The notes under the pieces: generated by a model
What the model saw: the letters and a program-made list of their open reading frames with translations, nothing else
What the model was told of the DNA's origin: nothing
The model's database searches: none
Made by a program: the position numbers and the translations under genes
From: JANQJA01 sp965267485
GTDB taxonomy: Bacteria; Pseudomonadota; Gammaproteobacteria; Pseudomonadales; Azotimanducaceae
NCBI GenBank assembly: GCA_965267485.1
Contig: OZ254080.1
Location: 434,001-498,000 of the forward strand
Direction of reading: 5' to 3'
DNA: 64,000 nt
Shown: positions 53,365 to 61,320 of the stretch, in pieces
Layout: each line of letters begins with the position of its first letter
How positions within the stretch are numbered: the first letter of the stretch is position 1

Positions 53365-54261
53365 ATGGCGCTTCTTGATTCCTGGGTCTTCTGGACGCTC
53401 ATCGCAGCGACCATGCAGGCTGTTCGCACGGCAGGGCAGAAGCAGCTCTCGCTCAGCGTGTCACCACTCGGCACGACGATGGTTCGCTATCTGTTCGGAT
53501 TGCCATTCGCGGTGGTGTATCTCATTGTGCTGCTTGCCGATCGGGTCGGGCTGCCCCCGGTCAACGCGACATTTCTCATTGCCGGATTCCTGGCCGCCAT
53601 CCTGCAAATCGTGGCAACGGTGCTGTTGATTCGCCTCTTTGCACTGCGGAACTTCGCCGTGGGCTCGACGTATATCCGCACCGAAGTGCTGCTGACGGCG
53701 CTGATCGGATTCTCTGTCTTCGGTGAGGAAATCGTCCTGATGGGCTGGGCGGCGATCCTGATTGCAGTTGCCGGGCTCGTGATGATCAACGTGGCGAGAA
53801 CCGGCGGGCTGAATGGACTCTGGGACCGCTCCGCACTCTATGGTCTCGGGGCAGGGTTGAGCTTTGCACTGACATCGCTCCTGATTCGTCGCGCCAGCCT
53901 GTCTTTCGGAATTGATGACTCGATGCTCACGGCGGCGATGACGCTCGTCTACATGGTGCTGCTGCAAACCGCAATGACGGTGCTGGTGATCAGCGCGACC
54001 GCGCGAGAGCAGTTCGGCCGTGTGCTGAACGCGTGGCGCCCGTGCCTTTTCATCGGCGTCACCAGCGTTGCGGGTTCGATTGGCTGGTTCACCGCGATGA
54101 CTCTGGAACTTGCGTCCTACGTCAAGACGCTGGGCCAGATCGAGTTCCTGCTGACGTTCGCCATTGGCTGGTACTACTTCCGCGAGCGGCCTTTGCCGCT
54201 CGAGACGATCGGCATGGTGCTGATCGTCGTCGGTGTGATTGTCCTGCTCGTGTTCGGTTAG
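53365..54261 (+). CDS. EamA/DMT-family permease
   Basis: The 298-residue protein has ten hydrophobic segments in two repeats, as in EamA metabolite exporters (for example GLPFAVVYLIVLLADRVG and the IALRNFAVGSTYIRTEVLLTALIGFSVFGEE region). The ATG at 53365 sits directly after the terminator T-run, so a start further downstream (for example MQAVRTAG) cannot be excluded. The substrate is unknown. Confidence 0.82.
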   Translation: MALLDSWVFWTLIAATMQAVRTAGQKQLSLSVSPLGTTMVRYLFGLPFAVVYLIVLLADRVGLPPVNATFLIAGFLAAILQIVATVLLIRLFALRNFAVGSTYIRTEVLLTALIGFSVFGEEIVLMGWAAILIAVAGLVMINVARTGGLNGLWDRSALYGLGAGLSFALTSLLIRRASLSFGIDDSMLTAAMTLVYMVLLQTAMTVLVISATAREQFGRVLNAWRPCLFIGVTSVAGSIGWFTAMTLELASYVKTLGQIEFLLTFAIGWYYFRERPLPLETIGMVLIVVGVIVLLVFG

Positions 54262-54760
54262 GTTGCGGGTTCGATCGGTGCGTCCTCGCCGCTGGACTGG
54301 CCGAGCCGGCCCTTTGCAGTGGTCGCCTTGCCCGATGCCGGTATAGCGTTGCCTGCCTTCGCGAGGCCGAACGCGGGCATGTTGCCGTAGATCGCCTCGT
54401 ACTCGCCGGCTCGAACCAGATAGGTCTCGTGCCAGATGCCGACGTCGCCATTCAGCCCGATCTTGCGGTTAAAGTCGGCCCAGGCCGGCAGATGCTCCGC
54501 GTCTTTCATACGGGCATAGGCATGCAAGTGCTCAAACGAGCGCCAGTACTGCACGATGATCGCCGTGCGGCCCGGCCAGCTCTCATGATGGAGCAGGCCG
54601 AGCTCGGATGACGGTCGAGTTCGTCGAGCATCCGCCCCATGGCACGCCCCACCTGGAGGATCTGCGGAATCTTCCACCAGCGATTCACCCGGGCGCCGAT
54701 CAGGAACACGACGAAGTCGCCTTCGATATGAGCCGCGACCCGCTCGTTGACGATCGTCAC
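54258..54760 (-). pseudogene. DUF4188-like protein gene, frameshifted
   Basis: Two frames join to one protein. The first (from the start near 54758-54760) reads VAAHIEGDFVVFLIGARVNRWWKIPQILQVGRAMGRMLDELDRHP and the second, from about 54605, ELGLLHHESWPGRTAIIVQYWRSFEHLHAYARMKDAEHLPAW. The combination resembles DUF4188 proteins (a heme-type monooxygenase-like family). One base appears to be missing near 54605, so the gene is broken or the sequence has an error. It overlaps the LLM gene stop by 4 bases, which implies operon structure. Confidence 0.72.
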
Positions 54761-55599
54761 TGCCTCAGTTCCTGGACGACACTGGCGACCCGGTCGAGGT
54801 GTGCGAGCACGTCATCAGGGTTCGACTGCGGCAGGCCGAAGATGAGGTCGGTGAAGCCCTGTTCGAGTCGGCCTCTCGCCTTGTCTGCATCGAGCGGCGC
54901 GCCGAACAGGGCGACGCTGAGTTCACTCATGCTCCGACCGCGTGCCTCCATCGCAGCCTGCATGTTCTCCATGCCGCCGCTGCCGGAACCGCCAATTGGC
55001 ATCCAGCCGTCGCAGTATTCGGCGATACGATCGAATGCCCACTTCGAATTGGCCCCCAGCCAGATCGGTGGCCCGCCGGCCTGCACCGGCTTCGGCCAGC
55101 TCCAGATCGGATCGAAGTCGACAAACTCGCCATGGAACTCGGCCTCATCCTTCGTCCAGATCTCCTTCATGGCGAGGACTTTCTCGCGCACGATCTTCCA
55201 GCGATGCTTGTAGTCAGCGCCGTGGTTCTCCATCTCCTCACGATTCCAGCCGGCGCCGATGCCGAAAATGAACCGGCCGCCCGAGATGACATCGAGCGAT
55301 GCCACCTCCTTCGCGAGCGTGATCGGGTCCCGCTCGATAACAAGACAGATGCCGGTGCCGACGATGAGACGCTCTGTGACCGCGGCCGCAGCGGTCAGCG
55401 CGACGAACGGGTCATGGCTGCGCCAGTACCAGTCCGGCAGGTCACCGCCGCCGGGGAACGGTGTCGCGCGCGACACGGGAATATGCGTGTGTTCCGGGAA
55501 GAACAGGAGATCGAGTCCCCGCTCTTCGGTGGCCTTCGCGATCGTTACGGGGTCGATCGTCTGATCGGTCGGAAAGATCTGGACGCCGAATCGGGGCAT
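54757..55599 (-). CDS. LLM-class F420-dependent-type oxidoreductase
   Basis: The 280-residue enzyme begins PRFGVQIFPTDQTIDPVTIAKATEERGLDLLFFPEHTHIPVS, with VISGGRFIFGIGAGWNREEMENHGADYKHRWKIVREKVLAMKEIW, the LLM signature. It is a second LLM oxidoreductase in the window; the substrate is unknown. The ATG at 55599 follows AAGGAG. It overlaps the frameshifted DUF4188 gene by 4 bases. Confidence 0.88.
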   Translation of the reverse strand: MPRFGVQIFPTDQTIDPVTIAKATEERGLDLLFFPEHTHIPVSRATPFPGGGDLPDWYWRSHDPFVALTAAAAVTERLIVGTGICLVIERDPITLAKEVASLDVISGGRFIFGIGAGWNREEMENHGADYKHRWKIVREKVLAMKEIWTKDEAEFHGEFVDFDPIWSWPKPVQAGGPPIWLGANSKWAFDRIAEYCDGWMPIGGSGSGGMENMQAAMEARGRSMSELSVALFGAPLDADKARGRLEQGFTDLIFGLPQSNPDDVLAHLDRVASVVQELRQ

Positions 55600-55702
55600 G
55601 AGAGACTCCTTGTAGTTGCGGGGCTTCAGTCTAACGCCCGGTTCCGGGGCAGCCAAAGGCTGAAACTGCTAAATTACCGGGACAACAGGAGGGAGACAGA
55701 CC

Positions 55703-56950
55703 ATGAAGCGAATGATGCTGATTGTTGCGGTATCACTCGGGCTTGCTGCCTGCAGCGAAGCACCGGAGGAGGCGACTGAGACTGCGGCGCCGGCGCCAAC
55801 GCCACAACCTTCAGCGCAAGCGCTGGTCGAGCAGTTCGTCACCGCGTCGCCCGGCGACGTCATCGAGATTCCTGCGGGCGTTTACGAACTCGAACGTAGC
55901 CTCACGCTGAACGTCGACGGCGTGACCGTTCGAGGTGCCGGTATGGAAGAAACCGTACTCTCATTCAGGAATCAGGTGGCGGGCGCCGAGGGTTTGCTGG
56001 TAAACGCCAGCGACTTCACGATCGAGGACATCGCGATCGAGGACGCCAAGGGCGGCGCGCTCAAGGTCAATGAAGGCAGGAACGTCATCATTCGTCGCGT
56101 TCGTACCGAGTGGACCGGCGGCCCCAACGTGAACAACGGCGCCTACGGGATCTATCCCGTGCAGATCGAGAACGTTCTTGTCGAAGACTCTGTCGCGATC
56201 GCGGCTTCCGATGCCGGTATCTACGTCGGCCAGTCGAAGAACATCATCGTCCGCCGCAATCGGGCCGAGTACAACGTTGCCGGCATCGAGATCGAGAACA
56301 GCATTGGCGCTGATGTCTACGAGAACGTCGCCATGAACAATACGGGCGGCGTCCTTGTCTTCAACATGCCCGACCTGCCGCAGGAGGGCCACAGCACCCG
56401 CGTGTATCGCAACGCCATTTCCGCCAACAACACGGCGAACTTCGCCCCGGCGGGTACGGCCGTGGCAGGCGTACCGGCAGGTACGGGTATCCTGATCAAC
56501 TCAAACGACCGCATCGAGATTTTCGACAACACGATCAGCGACAACGCGACAGCCAATATCCTGATCTCGAGCTTCCATGCGTCAACGCTGCAGGATCGCG
56601 ATACTGTCGAGGGCTTTGACGCCTACCCCGAGTCGATCTACATCTATCGCAACGAATTTGAAGGCGGTGGAACGAAGGCCGATCGTGACGAGCTCGAGCA
56701 ACTTCGGGTTGCCTTATTCGGCGAGGACGGCGCGTTGCCCGACGTGCTCTGGGATGGCTATGTCGATGAGGGTAAGTTCGAGGGCGGATCGCTCCCGGCG
56801 GAGCTCAGGATCTGTCTGGGTGAAGGTGATGTCTCGATGATCAACGTGGATGCACCTAACGGCTACGCTCAGCCGCGTGTCGTGACAGCGGATCATCGCT
56901 GCGATCTGCCGAAACTCGAGCCGATCACTCTGGCCATTGGCGGCGACTAG
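55703..56950 (+). CDS. Parallel beta-helix lipoprotein
   Basis: The 415-residue protein has a lipoprotein signal (LGLAACSE; the Cys is residue 18) and repeated right-handed beta-helix coils (for example NVIIRRVRTEW, NIIVRRNRAEY, VYENVAMNN). Such folds bind or cleave polysaccharides, but no catalytic residue set is clear. The diheme cytochrome gene follows with a 4-base gap. The pair resembles the SO_2929/SO_2930 gene pair of Shewanella. The role is unknown. Confidence 0.83.
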   Translation: MKRMMLIVAVSLGLAACSEAPEEATETAAPAPTPQPSAQALVEQFVTASPGDVIEIPAGVYELERSLTLNVDGVTVRGAGMEETVLSFRNQVAGAEGLLVNASDFTIEDIAIEDAKGGALKVNEGRNVIIRRVRTEWTGGPNVNNGAYGIYPVQIENVLVEDSVAIAASDAGIYVGQSKNIIVRRNRAEYNVAGIEIENSIGADVYENVAMNNTGGVLVFNMPDLPQEGHSTRVYRNAISANNTANFAPAGTAVAGVPAGTGILINSNDRIEIFDNTISDNATANILISSFHASTLQDRDTVEGFDAYPESIYIYRNEFEGGGTKADRDELEQLRVALFGEDGALPDVLWDGYVDEGKFEGGSLPAELRICLGEGDVSMINVDAPNGYAQPRVVTADHRCDLPKLEPITLAIGGD

Positions 56951-56954
56951 TCCC

Positions 56955-58031
56955 ATGCGCTTGCGGGTCGCGATGCTGCTGGCGCTGACGGGCCTCATTT
57001 CAGCCTGCGGTCAAGAGGCTGTTGCACCGGTCCCGACCGCTGGCACGCCGGAGCGCTTGTCGGAGTGGCATCTCGTCATGCGAGCAGGCTCGCGGCTTGT
57101 GCTGAACGGGCAGTCGTTGCAGTACGACCTCAATACGCCGCTCTTTACGGATTACGCACAGAAGCTGAGAACTGTCTGGCTGCCCGAGGGAACGACGGCG
57201 TCAGTGACCGACGACGGCGTTATCGAGTTTCCTGTCGGGACCGTCATTACCAAGACTTTCTACTACCCGGAGCGCGATGGCGTGCTTGTGGCGGCCGCGC
57301 CGAGACGGGGTGTCGTCCCTGATCTCGATGCGGTTCGCCTGATCGAGACTCGCCTGCTTGTTCGGCGAGCCGGGGGCTGGGAGGCATTGCCCTATGTGTG
57401 GGATGAGAAGGGCGAGGACGCCCGCCTCAGCGTGGCAGGCGATATTCAGCGAGTGACACTCGACCATGACGGGGAGGTCACCGGGTTCTCGTACGTCGTG
57501 CCGACACAGGCTGAATGCTCATCCTGCCATGCGTGGGACCATTCTTCCGGAGAGATGAGACCGATTGGCCCGAAACTCCGTCATGTCTCGAACATTGATG
57601 AGTGGGTCGCCGCAGGAATACTCCCGCCCGTTGAACGCGGTGATGTCCGGCGAACCACCGACTGGCCACCAGACCCGACGACGAGCGTCGAAGCGGTGGC
57701 CCGCAGCTATCTCGATATCAACTGCGGCCACTGTCACAGCCCCATCGGCCCCGCGGATACCTCAGGATTGTTCCTGCATTTCGATGAGACCAGCCTCCGG
57801 CGCCTGGGGGCCTGCAAGCAGCCCGTCGCTGCCGGACGGGGCTCGGGCGGCCGCCTGGTGTCGATTGCACCGGGTTCGCCGGAAGACTCGATCATGCACT
57901 TTCGCATGCAGAGCACAGACCCCGGCGAGATGATGCCCGAGATTGGCCGGAGCCTCGTTCATGAGGAAGGGGTTGCCGTGATTGATGCGTGGATCCGGTC
58001 AATGCGTGGCGAGTGCGTCGCCTCGATCTGA
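56955..58031 (+). CDS. Diheme c-type cytochrome, SO2930 family
   Basis: The 358-residue lipoprotein-like protein (GLISACGQ; Cys near residue 18) has two heme-binding motifs, CSSCHAW and CGHCHSP. The N-terminal region has TPLFTDYAQKLRTVWLPEG, matching SO2930-family proteins. It probably is an electron carrier on the periplasmic face. The ATG at 56955 is preferred; six further codons overlap the previous gene. It is part of an operon with the beta-helix and DUF547 genes. Confidence 0.88.
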   Translation: MRLRVAMLLALTGLISACGQEAVAPVPTAGTPERLSEWHLVMRAGSRLVLNGQSLQYDLNTPLFTDYAQKLRTVWLPEGTTASVTDDGVIEFPVGTVITKTFYYPERDGVLVAAAPRRGVVPDLDAVRLIETRLLVRRAGGWEALPYVWDEKGEDARLSVAGDIQRVTLDHDGEVTGFSYVVPTQAECSSCHAWDHSSGEMRPIGPKLRHVSNIDEWVAAGILPPVERGDVRRTTDWPPDPTTSVEAVARSYLDINCGHCHSPIGPADTSGLFLHFDETSLRRLGACKQPVAAGRGSGGRLVSIAPGSPEDSIMHFRMQSTDPGEMMPEIGRSLVHEEGVAVIDAWIRSMRGECVASI

Positions 58032-58079
58032 TGTAACGATCCCGGCGTTGCCGCGGTCTCAACAGGAGAGCCATAGACG

Positions 58080-58820
58080 ATGAGCAGATTCATGACGCGA
58101 GTGTTGTTGCTGTTGATGATCGCAGTGCCGGCGGCAGCGGCCGAGCCGGACTGGTCAGCCTACGATGCAATCCTGAAGGCCCACGTGCGGCAGGGCAGTA
58201 TCAATGGAACGCCGCTCAATGTTGTCGACTATGCAGCCATTGCAGAAGACGAGCGGTTCGCTCGCGTGGTGGACGACGTTCGCAACTTCGATGTTCGCAC
58301 GCTCGACGGGCAGGCGGAGCACCTTGCGTTCTACATCAATGCCTACAACATTCTCACGATCCAGCTCATCCTCGATCACTGGCCGCTGGAGAGCATTCGG
58401 GACATCGGCGGCTTCTTCAAGGGGCCGTGGGACATTGTGATGCTCGAGAACGCCGATGGTGAGCTGACGCTCGACGACATCGAGCATGAGATCATTCGTG
58501 GATTCCCGGAGCCACGGATTCATTTCGCCGTTAACTGCGCCTCGGTCGGTTGTCCGGACCTGCGGGACGAACCGTTTACGGCCGGCCGGCTCGATGAGCA
58601 GCTCGATGATCAGACGCGGCGTTTCTTCGCCAACGAGGCCAAGGGATTCCGGGTTGAGGATGGCAATGCACGGGTGACGAAGCTGCTCCGCTGGTATGAC
58701 GAGGATTTCGACGCATCGGGTGGCATTGCCGCGTTTGTTCGACGCTATGTCGAGGCACCGTTTGACGATATCTCGGCAAACCTCCCGTACGACTGGCAGC
58801 TGAATGGCACATTGCCCTGA
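58080..58820 (+). CDS. DUF547 domain protein, exported
   Basis: The 246-residue protein has a signal peptide (about 1-21, AAAEPDW) and the DUF547 segments HLAFYINAYNILTIQLIL, FFKGPWDIVML and FAVNCASVGCPDLRDEPFTAGRLDEQLDDQ. The Asn-Cys-Ala-Ser-x2-Cys region suggests a papain-like fold, but activity is unknown. The gene lies 48 bases after the cytochrome and precedes an MFS exporter. Confidence 0.85.
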   Translation: MSRFMTRVLLLLMIAVPAAAAEPDWSAYDAILKAHVRQGSINGTPLNVVDYAAIAEDERFARVVDDVRNFDVRTLDGQAEHLAFYINAYNILTIQLILDHWPLESIRDIGGFFKGPWDIVMLENADGELTLDDIEHEIIRGFPEPRIHFAVNCASVGCPDLRDEPFTAGRLDEQLDDQTRRFFANEAKGFRVEDGNARVTKLLRWYDEDFDASGGIAAFVRRYVEAPFDDISANLPYDWQLNGTLP

Positions 58821-58844
58821 AGAGCAAAGTGCTATAGTCGGGTG

Positions 58845-60155
58845 ATGAGCGAAGGACATATACGCAACCAGGGGGAGATGAATCCCCCGGAACTGGAGTC
58901 TCCTGAACAGGAGGCGCCAAGCTGGTTGCCCAAGACGTTCGCCGCATTCTCTGACCGCAATTTCCGATGGTTCTTCGCCGCGCTCTGCGGCAACTTCGCG
59001 TCGATGAACATGCAGATGTTCGTTCGCGGATGGCTCGTCTACGAGATAACGGGTTCCTACGAGAAACTTGGCTGGATGACCGCGGCCGGCGGGGTGGTCG
59101 GGCTCTTTGCGGCGCCCCTCGGTGGTGTCGTTGCCGACCGCGTTCGCCAGAAGAAGCATGTCATTCAGTATTGCCAGACCTTCAATGCGGTGATCGCGCT
59201 CTCGATCGCTGTACTGATCTCGATGGGGCGGCTCGAGTTCATCCACCTGCTGATTGCCTCAGTGGCGCAGGGGCTCGCGATGAATGCCATGATGCCCGCG
59301 CGTCAGGCACTCACCAAGGACGTCGTTGGCATCGACCGGCTGACCAACGCGATTGCACTCAATACCTCGGGGATGAACACGGCGCGCCTGCTGTTGCCGG
59401 GTCTCGCCGGCGGGATGGTCGCGGCGCTCGGCGGCGGCGATGGCAACATCGAACCTGCGCGATGGGTCTACTTCCTGATGACGGGCCTGTACCTGATGTC
59501 GGTCGTCCTGATGTTCAAGGTCAAGGTTGCCGATCGCGCGAAACCGGCCGTGCCTGATGGCCCGATCATCGCCGAGCTGAAGTCGGGATTCGACTACGTG
59601 TTGCGTTCGCCCATCATCTTCATGCTGCTCGGCTGCAACTTCCTGATGGTGTTCTTCAGCATGACGTACTTCATGCTGCTGCCCGGCTTCGCCAAGGACG
59701 TGCTGGATGCCGGCCCGGATCAACTCGGCCTGCTGATCTCGGTCTCCGGTGTCGGGTCACTGGCGGGGTCGCTGGTGATTGCATCGATGCCGAATCGTAA
59801 ACGCGCACGGGTGCTGTTGAGTGGCGCACTGCTGCTTGGCGTGGCGTTGATGCTGTTCTCGATGTCGACGAACTACTGGCTCTCAATGGCCTTCCTCGCG
59901 GTGGTGGGCCTCGGTCAGTCTGCCAGGATGTCGCTCTCGAACGTGCCGGTTCAGTCTTATGTCGAGGATGAGTATCGCGGGCGTGTCATGAGCATCTACA
60001 TGCTCGAGTTCTCGGTCATGCAGATCTGTATCTACCCGATCAGCGTTGCGGCTGACGTGTTCGGACCCCAACTCGCCGTTGGTGCCTCTGCCGCCGGACT
60101 CATCCTGCTGGTACTCGTGCTGTTTTGCGTACCTGCCTATCGCGATCTCGACTGA
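58845..60155 (+). CDS. MFS exporter (EntS/MFS_3-like)
   Basis: The 436-residue protein has about twelve membrane segments, with FAAFSDRNFRWFFAALCGNFASMNMQMFVRGWLVYEITGSYEKLG near the N-terminus, typical of MFS_3 exporters. The conserved loop motif GGVVADRVRQKKHV is visible. It could export a small metabolite. A start at 58845 is preferred over the GTG one codon upstream. It is the last gene of the beta-helix operon. Confidence 0.86.
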   Translation: MSEGHIRNQGEMNPPELESPEQEAPSWLPKTFAAFSDRNFRWFFAALCGNFASMNMQMFVRGWLVYEITGSYEKLGWMTAAGGVVGLFAAPLGGVVADRVRQKKHVIQYCQTFNAVIALSIAVLISMGRLEFIHLLIASVAQGLAMNAMMPARQALTKDVVGIDRLTNAIALNTSGMNTARLLLPGLAGGMVAALGGGDGNIEPARWVYFLMTGLYLMSVVLMFKVKVADRAKPAVPDGPIIAELKSGFDYVLRSPIIFMLLGCNFLMVFFSMTYFMLLPGFAKDVLDAGPDQLGLLISVSGVGSLAGSLVIASMPNRKRARVLLSGALLLGVALMLFSMSTNYWLSMAFLAVVGLGQSARMSLSNVPVQSYVEDEYRGRVMSIYMLEFSVMQICIYPISVAADVFGPQLAVGASAAGLILLVLVLFCVPAYRDLD

Positions 60156-60230
60156 CTGTCGGCTGCCGGGTGATTCCTGGATGACCTTTCTAGTAACCTT
60201 CTGTTCGATGCAATTCGAGGCAGTGCTGTC

Positions 60231-60701
60231 GTGAGCGACGAAGAGAAGCCCGTAATCCTTGTGGTCGATGACCAGACAACGGTCGTGCGCGTGCTCGGAC
60301 GAATGTTGTCGGAAGACTACGTCGTCCTGGCGGCGACCAGTGGGCCCAAGGCGCTCGAGATTGCCGAGGCGCAACGTCCTGACCTGATCCTGCTGGACAT
60401 GGTGATGCCCGAAATGAGTGGCATCGAAGTCTGCCTGAAGCTGAAGGAAAACCCGGCGACCCAGAACATTCCGGTGATCTTCGTGACGTCGATGGACGAT
60501 CGCCACAACGAAGCACGGGGCTTCAAGGCCGGTGCGGCCGACTACATCTCCAAGCCGCCGTCGGCCGAGATCGTGCACGCGCGAGTTGCCGTGCATCTCG
60601 CCGTCAATCGGCAGGTAAAGTTCCTGCAGCGCCTGGCGGAGGGTGAACTGGACGCGCCGTCGGCCATCTCTGCCGAGGCCCGCAGGGTTCTCGACTACTG
60701 A
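60231..60701 (+). CDS. Stand-alone response regulator receiver protein
   Basis: The 156-residue protein has the acidic pair D13-D14 (VVDDQTT), the phosphorylation Asp D56 (LLDMVMPE), the FVTSMDD Thr/Ser site and the SKPPS Lys. No output domain follows; a short helical tail (about 130-156) ends it. It resembles receivers used in phosphorelays or motility. The GTG start lies 75 bases after the MFS stop. Its kinase is not in the window. Confidence 0.9.
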   Translation: MSDEEKPVILVVDDQTTVVRVLGRMLSEDYVVLAATSGPKALEIAEAQRPDLILLDMVMPEMSGIEVCLKLKENPATQNIPVIFVTSMDDRHNEARGFKAGAADYISKPPSAEIVHARVAVHLAVNRQVKFLQRLAEGELDAPSAISAEARRVLDY

Positions 60702-60849
60702 TACCCGCGGCCAGAGAACTCGGCGCGCGGCAGCTGCTGCGGCTGAGCAATGCTGATCTGTGTCATGGAACGTGAGGATTTGTAAGGCCCGGCCGTGGAC
60801 GCACCGATAAACTCTCTGGATAATCGCCCTTCGCTTTCGAGAGATCGAC

Positions 60850-61269
60850 GTGAACACATTCGCGCATAACAGGTGGGCCGCCCGGCTCGCTTCGCTGGCT
60901 CTGGTGCTGGCGGCATTACTGCCGTCCGGCACGATGCTGGCGCGCAATGCCGAGACCGGCCTGATCGAGATTACGATCTGCTCTGGCGCCGGCTCCCGGT
61001 CAGTGCTGTTCAACCCTGAAACCGGCGACTACATCGACGACCGTGGTGCGTTGTCGAATGACACCGCTGAACACGGGACAGGTGACCTCGAAGACGGACG
61101 TCTTTGCCCGTACGCGCTGGCTGGCGCCACGCTGCCCGCAGCAAACGCCCCGGTTACCGATGACCCCGCGTTCCCGGCAGCCGCTCCGCCTGTGGAAGTT
61201 GCGACCTGCCGTGTACTGGAGGTTGCCGGCGCGCCGCTGCCACCGAGGGGGCCACCCTCCCGCTCCTGA
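60850..61269 (+). CDS. DUF2946-like exported protein upstream of TonB receptor
   Basis: The 139-residue protein has a signal-like N-terminus (about 1-32) and the segment LIEITICSGAGSRSVLFNPETGDYIDD followed by CPYALAGA, similar to DUF2946 proteins with their paired Cys residues. DUF2946 genes often lie beside copper receptors. It precedes the OprC-like receptor gene by 51 bases and is probably co-transcribed. A role in copper handling is inference. Confidence 0.55.
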   Translation: MNTFAHNRWAARLASLALVLAALLPSGTMLARNAETGLIEITICSGAGSRSVLFNPETGDYIDDRGALSNDTAEHGTGDLEDGRLCPYALAGATLPAANAPVTDDPAFPAAAPPVEVATCRVLEVAGAPLPPRGPPSRS

Positions 61270-61320
61270 ATCCGTACGTGATCCGCGCTGCGGGTCGAAA
61301 CCGATTTCCAGGAGTATCCA

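Noticed and set aside
58155..59246. Minus-strand ORF of 363 residues over the DUF547 and MFS genes
   Set aside because: Antisense shadow of two well-supported genes; GC-rich codon bias gives long open antisense frames here.
59883..61013. Minus-strand ORF of 376 residues over the MFS end, response regulator and DUF2946-like gene
   Set aside because: Crosses three supported plus-strand genes and has no recognisable domain.
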